Below, piece by piece: positions 52,346-61,955 of a DNA stretch of 64,000 nt (the first letter of the stretch is position 1; every line of letters starts with the position of its first letter). The position numbers were made by a program, and so were the translations under genes. Origin of the DNA: Prosthecochloris sp. (GTDB taxonomy: Bacteria; Bacteroidota; Chlorobiia; Chlorobiales; Chlorobiaceae); NCBI GenBank assembly GCA_015482705.2, contig JADMLA020000040.1:186001-250000 (forward strand). The letters are read 5' to 3'. Under the pieces are notes generated by a model that had not been told where the DNA came from, ran no database searches, and saw nothing but the letters and a program-made list of their open reading frames with translations.

Positions 52346-53185
52346 ATGGTCTGGTTTAAACGGGCAAAGCCCTCGATACGTACCAAAGACAGGCGAGATA
52401 TTCCGGAAGGTCTCTGGCGAAAATGCGATAGCTGTGGAGCTGCTCTCCATAAGAAACAGGTGGAAGACAATCTTTATACATGTTGCGAATGCGGGCACCA
52501 CTTCAGAATTTCGCCCGGTAAATATTTTTCGATTCTTTTCGACGAAAAAAAATATGAGGAATTCAGTGCTTCTTTGCGAGCTGCCGATCCACTTGCTTTT
52601 TCCGATACGAAGAAGTATCCCGACAGGGTTTCCGATGCTATCGAGAAAAGCGGTAAAACGGAAGCTTGCAGGAATGCTATTGGGATTATAGGTGGGCACC
52701 AGGCAGTGATCTCGGCAATGGATTTCGGATTTATAGGGGGATCGATGGGATCTGTTGTCGGCGAAAAAATAGCTCAGGCTGTCGATCGGAGCATAGAGCT
52801 CGGCGCACCACTCATCATTGTTTCACAATCGGGCGGGGCTCGCATGATGGAAGGAGCGTTCAGTCTTATGCAGATGGCCAAAACATCCGCAAGGCTTTTT
52901 CGGCTTCAGGAGAAGAATATTCCCTACATCTCTCTCATGACCGATCCAACCATGGGAGGGACGAGTGCATCCTATGCCATGCTTGGAGACGTAAACATCA
53001 GTGAGCCCAAAGCACTTATCGGGTTTGCAGGCCCGAGGGTTATCAAGGATACTATAAAACGTGATCTCCCTGAGGGTTTCCAAAGGGCGGAGTTTCTGCT
53101 GGAGCACGGATTCCTTGATATGATCGTACACCGAAGAGATCTCAAGGGCCGTATTGCACAGCTTCTCGATCATTTTGCGGCTTAG
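52346..53185 (+). CDS. accD: Acetyl-CoA carboxylase carboxyltransferase subunit beta
   Basis: 279 residues. The N-terminal zinc ribbon CDSCG...CCECGHH (four Cys) is followed by the crotonase-like carboxyltransferase core with SQSGGARMMEGAFSLMQM and TDPTMGGTSASYAML. With AccA it makes malonyl-CoA. Its stop codon overlaps the stop of the convergent thyX. It is divergent from the patatin gene. Confidence 0.96.
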   Translation: MVWFKRAKPSIRTKDRRDIPEGLWRKCDSCGAALHKKQVEDNLYTCCECGHHFRISPGKYFSILFDEKKYEEFSASLRAADPLAFSDTKKYPDRVSDAIEKSGKTEACRNAIGIIGGHQAVISAMDFGFIGGSMGSVVGEKIAQAVDRSIELGAPLIIVSQSGGARMMEGAFSLMQMAKTSARLFRLQEKNIPYISLMTDPTMGGTSASYAMLGDVNISEPKALIGFAGPRVIKDTIKRDLPEGFQRAEFLLEHGFLDMIVHRRDLKGRIAQLLDHFAA

Positions 53186-53832
53186 GTCCAGCCCAGAGCG
53201 GATGCGGTAACCGGAAACTCGGCGGTGAATATCTCCTTGACGGCTTCTGCAATATCACGATGCTCTTTCTGGGTAGAGGTGTCCGTTCTCACTTCTATGT
53301 AATGAATCCAGCTCCTGACCGATCCCTTCATGTAAAGCTTCGTTTGTGTGTTGAGTGGCAACAGCATTCTCGCACACTCTCTTGCGATGCCTTTTTCCAG
53401 TGCATCGTTATACTTTTTTACACAAAGAGCGCGAATTTCCTCCTGCGCGCCGGAAAACCAGTTCATTGTTGACGGGTCAAGATCATTGATCGAGTGCTGC
53501 CGGTTTTTCACGTCCTGTCTTCTCGGGGTGTAGGTCTCAAAACTCTGAACTTTTGCATAGCGTTGAGAAAATTCCTGAAATACGAAACTTCGGTGCCGCA
53601 GAATCTGTGGAGATATCGCTCTGGACGTTACAATTTCAACGGTCATATCGACCATTTCGAAGATGCTCCAATGGCGGTTTTTGATGCAATATGCAAGCAG
53701 ATTTTCGTAATCGGAGGTTTCCTGATGCGGGCTTGAAACTCTTGCGCAGTAAGCTATCAGGCCTTCTGGATTGAGTTTTTCGTCCTGTATTTCAATGAGT
53801 GGATTTGTTATGGAGATCAGACGAACGTTCAT
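53182..53832 (-). CDS. thyX: Flavin-dependent thymidylate synthase
   Basis: 216 residues with the ThyX signature RHRSFVFQEFS (RHR then seven residues then Ser). It methylates dUMP with methylene-tetrahydrofolate and FAD/NADPH. Convergent with accD with a 4-base stop overlap. No thyA is in the window, so which enzyme is the main one cannot be said. Confidence 0.96.
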   Translation of the reverse strand: MNVRLISITNPLIEIQDEKLNPEGLIAYCARVSSPHQETSDYENLLAYCIKNRHWSIFEMVDMTVEIVTSRAISPQILRHRSFVFQEFSQRYAKVQSFETYTPRRQDVKNRQHSINDLDPSTMNWFSGAQEEIRALCVKKYNDALEKGIARECARMLLPLNTQTKLYMKGSVRSWIHYIEVRTDTSTQKEHRDIAEAVKEIFTAEFPVTASALGWT

Positions 53833-54372
53833 TGTGATGTGTTGAAAAGAGTGACAGGAGATAAATCGAACAAGGATATCTCTATCAAGTGTTGCGCTGT
53901 GAGCTCAAAAACATGTTTTCCGTTCAAGAAGTCTGTCGAGGCGCAAAACAACGTGATGATGTGACCCCAAGTTAAAAAAGGAAATGCATTTTTCCGACAC
54001 AATGGATCAGGTGTGTCGCGGTTGGTTGTCGGGTGTCGTAAGAACGCTTGATTTAGGAATGGGCAGTTTTTTTCGTAAAATCAAGGCCATGCTCTTGTAT
54101 TGTTTATACCGGGGGTTATCTTAAAATTTTCACGATCTGTTTTTTCGACGTTTTTATGGTACTTACGTCTGGAAAAGTATGACAGGCTCTTGAAGATTGC
54201 CGGTGATGAATTTATTTTCATGCGATTGTTGAGACGCATCACGATTTACTGAAGGAGCAATCTGTAAAATGACCGGAACGGATGCGTACCGTTCGGGGTT
54301 GTCATAAGTCAGTATGTATTGTATAGCAAGGTTTAATCGAAAAATATCAGCTGAAAGGGAGTGTGAATTTAT
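53833..54372. other. 540-base intergenic stretch upstream of clpP
   Basis: A divergent spacer between thyX and clpP with no recognised gene. It contains a small stem GGAAA/TTTCC near 53980-53996 within an A/T-rich context. It must hold the clpP promoter. The clpP ribosome-binding site GGGAG lies about 11 bases before the start. A small RNA cannot be excluded. Confidence 0.4.
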
Positions 54373-55050
54373 ATGGCTAATTTAAATTTCGGGTTTGAGC
54401 GTCAGGCAAAAAAAATGTATTCGGGCGCGATTGAGCAGGGTATCAACAACAGCCTTGTTCCAATGGTTATAGAAACATCGGGTCGTGGTGAAAGAGCCTT
54501 TGACATTTTTTCGAGGCTTCTCAGGGAGCGTATCATTTTTTTGGGGACTCCTATCGATGATCATGTCGCGAGCCTTCTGATGGCTCAGCTGCTTTTCCTT
54601 GAATCGGAGGATCCGGAGCGTGATATCTTTGTATACATCAACTCCCCGGGTGGCAGTGTTTCTGCTGGGCTGGGAGTCTATGATACCATTCAGTACATCC
54701 GGTCTGAAGTTTCTACCGTCTGCGTAGGTATGGCTGCAAGTATGGGTGCTTTCCTTCTTGCTTGCGGAGCGAAAGGCAAAAGGGCTTCTCTGCCGCATTC
54801 CCGGATCATGATTCATCAGCCTTCCGGTGGCGTTCAGGGTCAGGAAACCGATATTCTGATCCAGGCACGTGAAATCGAAAAAATCCGCAAGCTCCTTGAA
54901 GAGATCATGGCCTCTCACTCTGGGCAGAGTGTCGAGAAAATCAGAGAAGATTCCGAACGAGATCGCTGGATGAATGCAGAGGAAGCCAAGGCTTATGGCA
55001 TCATCGATCAGATTTTCGATCATCGTCCGGCTCTGGAAAAAGAAAAATAA
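54373..55050 (+). CDS. clpP: ATP-dependent Clp protease proteolytic subunit
   Basis: 225 residues. The nucleophile Ser is in GMAASMGAF, the His in RIMIHQPSGG and the Asp in ERDRWM region, the usual catalytic triad. It forms a 14-mer working with ClpX or ClpA. ValS starts 107 bases downstream in the same direction. Confidence 0.97.
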   Translation: MANLNFGFERQAKKMYSGAIEQGINNSLVPMVIETSGRGERAFDIFSRLLRERIIFLGTPIDDHVASLLMAQLLFLESEDPERDIFVYINSPGGSVSAGLGVYDTIQYIRSEVSTVCVGMAASMGAFLLACGAKGKRASLPHSRIMIHQPSGGVQGQETDILIQAREIEKIRKLLEEIMASHSGQSVEKIREDSERDRWMNAEEAKAYGIIDQIFDHRPALEKEK

Positions 55051-55157
55051 CACGGTGGAAAACACCGGCAACCAGGAATTATAGGCATAGCAAAAGCTGC
55101 TTTGGTGATCGTTGTAGTGTTCGTCGAAGTATGCAAAAGACATCGAAGTAATCGGTA

Positions 55158-57860
55158 ATGAGTGCAAACCTCGAAAAAACGTATAACCATCATGATGTGG
55201 AGCGTCGCTGGTGCAGCGCCCACTGGGAAAGAGAAGGCATTTACGAGGCGGAAAGCTTCAGGGTACTTGATGAAGGCAGAGAGCCTTATACAGTGCTCAT
55301 GCCACCTCCGAACGTCACCGGTAGTCTTACCCTCGGTCATGTTCTGAACCATACTCTTCAGGATATTTTTATCCGCTACCAACGCATGTCCGGCAAAGAG
55401 GCTCTCTGGCTTCCCGGTACGGATCATGCCGGTATTGCTACACAGACTGTGGTGGAAAGAAAGCTTCGCGAAAAAGGCATTTCGCGTTACGACCTCGGAC
55501 GCAAGGAATTTCTCGAGCATGTCTGGAAATGGAGGGACGAGTACGGTGGACTGATTCTCAAACAGCTTCGCAAGCTCGGTATCTCATGTGACTGGCGCCG
55601 GAATCTTTTTACCATGGATGAACGTGCTTCCAGGGCTGTTCGTCACACCTTCGTCACCCTGTATCGTGACGGTTTGATCTATCGTGGCAAACGTATCATC
55701 AACTGGTGTCCGGTATCCCAGACCGCTCTCTCCGATGAAGAGGTGATCATGAAGCCGAGGAAGGACAAGCTGGTCTATGTTCGATATCAGCTAGCCAATC
55801 GGCCTGGAGAGTATATCACCGTTGCAACGGTGAGGCCTGAAACCATTCTTGCCGATGTCGCTATAGCCGTCAACCCCGACGATCCCCGTTATGCCGATTT
55901 GATCGGAGAACTTGCGATCGTTCCTGTTGCTGGCAGACACGTTCCGGTCATTGCCGATGATTATGTCGACAAGGAGTTCGGGACAGGCGCACTGAAAATA
56001 ACCCCTGCACACGATCCTAACGACTTTGATGTTGCCGGTCGTCATAACCTTCCGGTTCTCAGCGTGGTCGGTCGAGACGGAAAGATGATCGATGACTTCG
56101 GTTATGCGGGTCTCGACCGGTTTGATGCCAGGGAAAAGATTATTGAAGACCTCGAAAAAAGGGGAAATCTGGTAAAGGTCGAAGAGTATGAGCACAATGT
56201 GGGGTATTCCGAAAGAGCCGGCGTCGTGGTCGAGCCCTACCTTTCCGAACAGTGGTTCGTCAAGATGAAGCCCCTTGCCGAAAAAGCGTTACAGGTTGTC
56301 AATGACGGTGAGATACGTTTTCACCCGTCACACTGGATCAGCACCTATCGTCACTGGATGGAAAACATCCGCGACTGGTGTATATCCCGTCAGCTCTGGT
56401 GGGGACACAGGATTCCGGCATGGTATGATGAAGATGGAAAAATCTGGGTCGCCGAGTCATATGAAGAGGCCTGTCATCTGGCAGGGACCGACAAGTTGAT
56501 CCAGGATGATGATGTGCTTGACACATGGTTTTCTTCGTGGCTTTGGCCTCTGACCACCCTGGGCTGGACAGGAGAGCATGATGACAATGAGGACCTGCGG
56601 GCATTTTATCCGACAGAAACATTGGTGACCGCTCCTGATATCATTTTCTTCTGGGTTGCCAGAATGATCATGGCGGGCCTGTATTTCAAGGACAAGGTGC
56701 CTTTCAGGGATGTCTACTTTACCAGTATTATAAGGGACATGAAAGGCAGGAAACTTTCCAAGTCCCTCGGAAATTCACCCGATCCGCTGAAGGTGATGGA
56801 CACTTATGGAACGGATGCGCTTCGTTTCACCATTGTCTACATAGCTCCTCTTGGGCAGGATGTATTGTTCGGTGAGGAAAAATGCGAGTTCGGTAGAAAT
56901 TTCGCCACAAAGATCTGGAATGCGTCGCGTCTTGTTTTCATGCAGCGTGAAAAAGTTTTCGATTCCATCGACGGGTTCGTTGAGGCTTCCCTGCGTTTCA
57001 CACCCGAAGCAGGTGCGTTATCCGATGCCCAGCGTTGGATACTCGGGCGATATCATGAGATGCTCAGCGCTTACCATAAGGCGTTTACGCAGTTCAGGAT
57101 GAACGATATTACCAGAATCGTCTATGATTTTTTCCGCAGCGATTACTGTGACTGGTACCTTGAAACGCTGAAAATCGAACTGGCGGAAGAAACCGGTGAA
57201 GCGGGAAAGCAGCATGCGGTCTCTCTTGCGGTTTATCTGCTCGAAGGGGTTCTGAAAGCACTTCATCCGGTCATGCCTTTCATCACTGAAGAGATTTGGC
57301 ATCATATTCTCCAGCGGCAAACCAGTGAAAGCATTGCACTATCCGCGATGCCGCAATCGGACGACTACTGGACCGGTGATGAGAAGGCACACGGCTTCAC
57401 AGCTGTCCAGAAAGTTGTTTCAGAGGCTCGCAGCCTTCGTGCGGTTTTCGGGGTTCCTCATGACATGAAGGCAAGTCTCATCATCAGTTCACCTGAAGAG
57501 AGTGCACGGAGAATATTCGCTGCCAATGCACCTATTGTGACGCAGATGACAGGATGCACTGTCGATATATCTGAAGGTACTCTTCAGCGACCACCTCATT
57601 CTGCGAGTTCCGTTATCGATGGTAATGAACTTTTTATGCCTCTCGAAGGGTTAATTTCGTTTGATAAAGAGATTGCCCGTCTCGAAAAGGAACTGGGTAA
57701 TGTTTCTTCTTACGTGAAACGAATGGAGAAAAAGCTTTCAAACAAAGGTTTTGTCGATAACGCTCCAGGAGAGGTTATCGAGGGTGAACAAAGAAAACTG
57801 GAAGAGGCGAAAAGTAATCTCGAAAAACTTCAGGCAAACCTTAACGTTCTGTGTGACTGA
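55158..57860 (+). CDS. valS: Valyl-tRNA synthetase
   Basis: 900 residues. Class I synthetase with an N-terminal Rossmann domain, an editing domain with the GTGALKITPAHDPNDF motif, the KLSKS loop (GRKLSKSLGN), an anticodon-binding domain and a C-terminal coiled-coil arm. The HIGH motif reads SLTLGHVLN, with Thr in place of the first His. The stop codon forms part of a terminator hairpin. Confidence 0.97.
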   Translation: MSANLEKTYNHHDVERRWCSAHWEREGIYEAESFRVLDEGREPYTVLMPPPNVTGSLTLGHVLNHTLQDIFIRYQRMSGKEALWLPGTDHAGIATQTVVERKLREKGISRYDLGRKEFLEHVWKWRDEYGGLILKQLRKLGISCDWRRNLFTMDERASRAVRHTFVTLYRDGLIYRGKRIINWCPVSQTALSDEEVIMKPRKDKLVYVRYQLANRPGEYITVATVRPETILADVAIAVNPDDPRYADLIGELAIVPVAGRHVPVIADDYVDKEFGTGALKITPAHDPNDFDVAGRHNLPVLSVVGRDGKMIDDFGYAGLDRFDAREKIIEDLEKRGNLVKVEEYEHNVGYSERAGVVVEPYLSEQWFVKMKPLAEKALQVVNDGEIRFHPSHWISTYRHWMENIRDWCISRQLWWGHRIPAWYDEDGKIWVAESYEEACHLAGTDKLIQDDDVLDTWFSSWLWPLTTLGWTGEHDDNEDLRAFYPTETLVTAPDIIFFWVARMIMAGLYFKDKVPFRDVYFTSIIRDMKGRKLSKSLGNSPDPLKVMDTYGTDALRFTIVYIAPLGQDVLFGEEKCEFGRNFATKIWNASRLVFMQREKVFDSIDGFVEASLRFTPEAGALSDAQRWILGRYHEMLSAYHKAFTQFRMNDITRIVYDFFRSDYCDWYLETLKIELAEETGEAGKQHAVSLAVYLLEGVLKALHPVMPFITEEIWHHILQRQTSESIALSAMPQSDDYWTGDEKAHGFTAVQKVVSEARSLRAVFGVPHDMKASLIISSPEESARRIFAANAPIVTQMTGCTVDISEGTLQRPPHSASSVIDGNELFMPLEGLISFDKEIARLEKELGNVSSYVKRMEKKLSNKGFVDNAPGEVIEGEQRKLEEAKSNLEKLQANLNVLCD

Positions 57861-57882
57861 CACGAGGTAGTCACTTTTTTTT
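57853..57882 (+). terminator. Rho-independent terminator of valS
   Basis: GTGACT (57853-57858) pairs with AGTCAC (57869-57874) around a 10-base loop and is followed at once by eight T. The first arm includes the first base of the valS TGA stop. This ends the clpP/valS side before rpoD. Confidence 0.8.
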
Positions 57883-57995
57883 GTTTCATTACAGCAGGTA
57901 TGACAGAAACAGTACCATGAGGGAAAAGTGAAACGAAACGGTTATACAGAAAGTATACAGGTTGTTCCAAGTAATACGTAATACGGAGAGTGTCA

Positions 57996-58895
57996 ATGAG
58001 GCAACTGAAAATCAGCAAACAAATCACTAATCGTGAAAGTCTTTCTCTTGATCGCTATTTACAGGAGATCGGAAAATATGAGCTTCTGACTGCTGAGGAT
58101 GAAGTGAAGCTCACCAAGGCGATCAAGGAAGGCTATGATATGCCCGTCGATACGCCGGAATACAAACGTGCGAAGCGCGCTTTGGACAAACTTATAAAAG
58201 GTAACCTTCGTTTCGTCGTGTCCGTAGCCAAACAATACCAGAATCAAGGCTTGACACTCGGGGATCTCATCAACGAAGGTAATCTCGGCCTTATCAAAGC
58301 AGCAAAGCGTTTTGATGAAACGAGAGGGTTCAAGTTCATTTCCTATGCGGTCTGGTGGATCCGTCAGTCGATTCTTCAGGCTCTTGCCGAGCAATCGAGG
58401 ATCGTACGACTTCCCCTGAACCGTGTCGGGACGCTCAACAAGATCAGCAAGGCATACAGTCAGCTTGAGCAGGAGTATGAGAGGGATCCCAATACAAAAG
58501 AGCTTGCAAACCTACTCGATATGGACTCTCAGGATGTCGCCGATACCCTGAAAATTGCCGGTCGGCATGTGTCCGTGGATGCTCCTTTTGCTCAGGGAGA
58601 CGATAACCGGTTGCTCGATGTTCTGCAGAACGACGGGCACAAACCCGATCACGGTCTGACACGTGATTCGCTGACTCTCGAGGTTGAACGTTCACTCTCG
58701 GTCCTCGCTCCGCGTGAAGCCGATGTTATCCGTTCTTATTTTGGTATAGGAATGGAAAATCCCCTTACACTCGAGGAGATCGGGGAGAAATTCAAGCTTA
58801 CCCGTGAAAGAGTACGCCAGATCAAAGAGAAGGCTATCAGAAGGCTTCGCCAGTCAGCCTACAGTAAAATTCTTAAAGAGTATATCGGTAGTTAG
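57996..58895 (+). CDS. rpoD: Primary RNA polymerase sigma factor (short RpoD/SigA type)
   Basis: About 299 residues from ATG 57996, preceded by GGAG. It lacks the long region 1.1 and starts with region 1.2 (SLDRYLQEIGKYELLTAEDE). Region 2.4 is seen in FKFISYAVWWIRQSILQAL, region 3 after RIVRLPLNRVG, and region 4.2 in LTLEEIGEKFKLTRERVRQI. The short form is usual for primary sigma factors of Bacteroidota and Chlorobiota. Convergent with DUF62, overlapping by 4 bases. Confidence 0.92.
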   Translation: MRQLKISKQITNRESLSLDRYLQEIGKYELLTAEDEVKLTKAIKEGYDMPVDTPEYKRAKRALDKLIKGNLRFVVSVAKQYQNQGLTLGDLINEGNLGLIKAAKRFDETRGFKFISYAVWWIRQSILQALAEQSRIVRLPLNRVGTLNKISKAYSQLEQEYERDPNTKELANLLDMDSQDVADTLKIAGRHVSVDAPFAQGDDNRLLDVLQNDGHKPDHGLTRDSLTLEVERSLSVLAPREADVIRSYFGIGMENPLTLEEIGEKFKLTRERVRQIKEKAIRRLRQSAYSKILKEYIGS

Positions 58896-59716
58896 GTTTG
58901 AGTGTTTTGCGATTGTACTCTCAGTTCGATATTGTCACCGGGTTTCAGGCCAAGCGTTAGTGAGGCGTTATCGTTTCGAACTGCTATTTCGAGAAACCCG
59001 CTACTGCCTCCGTAAATCAAGGGTTCTCCCTCTGCAACCTCCCCATAAGTACGCCGTAACGGCACGAAGTCCCCATTTTTCAGAAACACACCCACAGCTT
59101 TTTTCCCTTTTTTTTCGAGCTGGTCATCGGTAAACGAGGTGATGAGGTTACCATAGACATCGGCGTACAGAATGACTCCCTGCCATGAGAGCTCTCCGTC
59201 AGGTGTTCTGTTTTCTGGAAGCGGGATTCGTATACAGTGTTCAGGGTTGACTGTATTGCCAAGGGTTGCCGGGGTGATGCCATTGGCGAGGTGTGCGGCG
59301 GCAGGGGCAAAAACGTCTCTCCCATGAAACGTTGTGCTTTGTACGGTAAGCATGCAGGATGGATTGGTTATGATGTAACAGTTATCGACTCTTTGCATGC
59401 TCATGACGGAACTCAGCAAACCGTTGTCGGGTGCGATGAAAATCTGCTTTTCAGTCACGAGTGCGATAGCTTTTCTCTTTGTTCCGACTCCGGGATCTAC
59501 AACAGCGACGAAAATCGTTCCGTCAGGAAAGTAGGGGGCGGATAAGCCAAGCTGCAAAGATCCCTGCAGTATATTCTGAGGTGTAATGCCGTGGGTCAGA
59601 TCTATAATTCCGGCAAAAGGGGAGATGCCGGCAATGACTCCTTTCATGACGCCTACATAATGGTCCTGAAGTCCGAAATCGGTCATCAGGACTATGAGGG
59701 GTTTGGGTGGTCGCAT
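58892..59716 (-). CDS. SAM hydrolase/DUF62 family protein (chlorinase-fold)
   Basis: 274 residues with the family motifs LMTDFGLQDHYVGVMKG, IDLTHGI, VVDPGVGT and the C-terminal beta domain ending near EIAVRNDNASLTLGL. Bacterial members of this fluorinase/chlorinase fold usually split S-adenosylmethionine with hydroxide (adenosine plus methionine). It is the second gene after the LptF/LptG permease (3-base gap). Confidence 0.9.
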   Translation of the reverse strand: MRPPKPLIVLMTDFGLQDHYVGVMKGVIAGISPFAGIIDLTHGITPQNILQGSLQLGLSAPYFPDGTIFVAVVDPGVGTKRKAIALVTEKQIFIAPDNGLLSSVMSMQRVDNCYIITNPSCMLTVQSTTFHGRDVFAPAAAHLANGITPATLGNTVNPEHCIRIPLPENRTPDGELSWQGVILYADVYGNLITSFTDDQLEKKGKKAVGVFLKNGDFVPLRRTYGEVAEGEPLIYGGSSGFLEIAVRNDNASLTLGLKPGDNIELRVQSQNTQT

Positions 59717-59719
59717 GGC

Positions 59720-60802
59720 TTATTTGTTTGCGATTTTGTAAATGATGATGCCGATGCCGAGAAAAAGCAGGTTCGGCAACCATGCAGCGAGAACCGGGTC
59801 CATCAAAGCGCGGTACCCGGCAATGGCAAATGTCCTCTGTATGGCAAGATAGCTGAATCCAATGAAAAGGCTTATCCCGAATTCAACGGCAAGTCCACTG
59901 CGTTTTTTTTGCGCGGATAGTGGAACTCCAATAAGTATGATGATCAGGGATGCCACCGGGAGAGCCATTTTACTGTGAAATTTGACGATGACTCTTCCCA
60001 GGTTTGAAAAGCCGGCTTGTTGCTTTTCTTCAATGTACCGGTAATGCTGTATGATATCCATCTCATCCGGCTGAACACCGAGATCTCTGAGGGACGATGC
60101 TGTCAGGGAAAGTTTCAGGGTGTCATTACCCGGGTTTTCCCGAAAGAGCACTCCGTTCTCATTGAAGATTCTCGTGCTGGTTTCATGCAAAAGCCAGTGG
60201 TCGAGGTTTTTTTCATAGGAGATTTTTTTTGCATCGATACGGCTGACGAGTTCCGGGCCGTCAAAGGTTTCGAGAGATATGTTGAAACCGGTGGCCTGTT
60301 GCGGATCGAGAGCTCCTATGGACAGGATTCTGTTTCGTGATTCGAGGATATGCAGGTTTTTATTCCCTGAAATCGCTTCGAATTTCTTGTCGAAATATTC
60401 CATTTCAAAGCGATTTTTCTCCACAGCTGCTTTTGGGTGCAGCCAGCCTGCATTGAGGATATTGAGGGTCGATAGGAGCAATGCTGTCATGAAAAAGGGC
60501 CTGAGCAGCTGTTTCATGCTTATTCCTGCTGCTTTCATTGCAGACAACTCACTTGCTCCCGACATCCGTCCGGTTACATACAGAGAGGCGAGCAAGGTAC
60601 TCAACGGTGAGATCAGCAAGATGGTTTCAGGTACGAGACTCCAGAAGTACAGGGTTACTTTTCCTGCATCGATCCCCTTGTCGATGAACCGGCCTATGTT
60701 TTCTATGAGATTGACAAGAATGAACAGCGCTGTAAAACTTATCGCAGCAAAGACATAGGTCGAAAGGAACTGCCGGGCGATATATTTATCCAGAAGTTTC
60801 AT
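59720..60802 (-). CDS. LptF/LptG family lipopolysaccharide export permease
   Basis: About 360 residues from ATG 60802, chosen because it opens with MKLLDKYIARQFL, the family start, right before the first helix. A set of N-terminal helices, a large periplasmic domain and a final set of helices match YjgP/YjgQ. With LptB2 and LptC it extracts LPS from the inner membrane. Which of F or G cannot be told. It is translated with DUF62 downstream and separated from the SPFH gene by a terminator. Confidence 0.9.
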   Translation of the reverse strand: MKLLDKYIARQFLSTYVFAAISFTALFILVNLIENIGRFIDKGIDAGKVTLYFWSLVPETILLISPLSTLLASLYVTGRMSGASELSAMKAAGISMKQLLRPFFMTALLLSTLNILNAGWLHPKAAVEKNRFEMEYFDKKFEAISGNKNLHILESRNRILSIGALDPQQATGFNISLETFDGPELVSRIDAKKISYEKNLDHWLLHETSTRIFNENGVLFRENPGNDTLKLSLTASSLRDLGVQPDEMDIIQHYRYIEEKQQAGFSNLGRVIVKFHSKMALPVASLIIILIGVPLSAQKKRSGLAVEFGISLFIGFSYLAIQRTFAIAGYRALMDPVLAAWLPNLLFLGIGIIIYKIANK

Positions 60803-60838
60803 GAAGTACAGGTAGGAAGACGTTTCATGCCGGAAACC

Positions 60839-60879
60839 AAAAAATGCAGGTGTACTCCACCTATAGGGATACACCTGCA
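60839..60879 (-). terminator. Rho-independent terminator of the SPFH protein gene
   Basis: On the minus strand TGCAGGTGTA pairs with TACACCTGCA (10 bp perfect; plus coordinates 60870-60879 and 60845-60854) around a 15-base loop that adds three more inner pairs past one bulge. Six T follow immediately. It ends transcription of the SPFH gene before the LptF/G gene. Confidence 0.85.
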
Positions 60880-60947
60880 GCTCAGCTAGCTCAACTGTTC
60901 AGCAGTTTTTCTTCTTCTCCTGAAAACAGCTGACCGGTGATTTCGGC

Positions 60948-61859
60948 TTATTGCCCTATCAGTACCGAGGCTCCTTCGCTGTCACCCATAATGATGACTT
61001 TGGAGTTGTCTGACTTGACCAGGTTCTGAAGGGCTTTTATCTGTTCATATTTCAGCAACTTATCTGTCAATGACTGTGAAAGAATTTGCTGGTAGTCGGC
61101 TATACCCTTGGCTTCGACACGTTTTCTTTCAGCTTCCTGTGTTTCTTTTTGCAGGACGAACTGCATTTTCTGGGCTTCCTGTTCAGCATTGATCTTGGCT
61201 TCGATGGCGGCTTTTACAGACTGAGGAAGAGAGATGTTGCGAACAAGCAGGTTTTCGAGAATAAGGCCGCGATTTTCAAAGTCGTTTTTGATGCTCGAAA
61301 AGATTTTCGTTTGAAACTCGTCACGTTTCTTCGAGTAAAGATCTACAGCGTTGTATATGACTGCGTTGTCCCTGATACGTGTTCTTGCGGTCGGTCGGAC
61401 GATTTTATCGATATAAGAGAGACCGGGGCCGATTTCCCGACGTATTTCAGGAGCCTTGATAGGATTGATGCGGTAGAGGACGGTCATGTCGATGGTGACT
61501 TCCAGTCCATCGGCGCTGAGGACTCTTATTGGGGCATCACTCAACTGTGAAAGTTCGGTTTCCGTACCGGACATGGTATAGGTCTGGGTGGTGATGTCGA
61601 ACAACTCAACCTTGACGAGCGGGTTGATGATGTTGAGCCCGCTGGAGAGCACCTCTTCCTGAACTTTACCGAATAATACCTTGACGCCGATTTTACCAGG
61701 TTCAACGATTCGTATACTTGCGGTCAGAATCCCGAGTATTATCGCAAATATTCCTCCAATCTTGAACAGCCCGGAAAACCTTAGCAGAGAAGGGTTGAGC
61801 GATCGTGCAGTAATCCCTATGAATAAAAGTACGATACCGAGAAAGAGTAGTGAAGTCAT
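60948..61859 (-). CDS. SPFH/prohibitin family membrane protein
   Basis: 303 residues. Two N-terminal hydrophobic helices (about 1-20 and 30-48) are followed by an SPFH/Band 7 domain (IRIVEPGKIGVKVLFGKVQ, then TIDMTVLYRI and YIDKIVRPTARTRIRD) and a coiled coil rich in Glu, Ala and Lys (AEQEAQKMQFVLQKETQEAERK). Prohibitin-like proteins form large membrane assemblies that often control FtsH. It is followed by a strong terminator. Confidence 0.9.
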   Translation of the reverse strand: MTSLLFLGIVLLFIGITARSLNPSLLRFSGLFKIGGIFAIILGILTASIRIVEPGKIGVKVLFGKVQEEVLSSGLNIINPLVKVELFDITTQTYTMSGTETELSQLSDAPIRVLSADGLEVTIDMTVLYRINPIKAPEIRREIGPGLSYIDKIVRPTARTRIRDNAVIYNAVDLYSKKRDEFQTKIFSSIKNDFENRGLILENLLVRNISLPQSVKAAIEAKINAEQEAQKMQFVLQKETQEAERKRVEAKGIADYQQILSQSLTDKLLKYEQIKALQNLVKSDNSKVIIMGDSEGASVLIGQ

Positions 61860-61955
61860 GATTGATATACGGATTGTTTTTTTTGTTGCAGAACCGGTTC
61901 GATGGACGACTGATTATGCAGTAAAGTTACCATTATTTTATTCCTCCCTGAAGCA

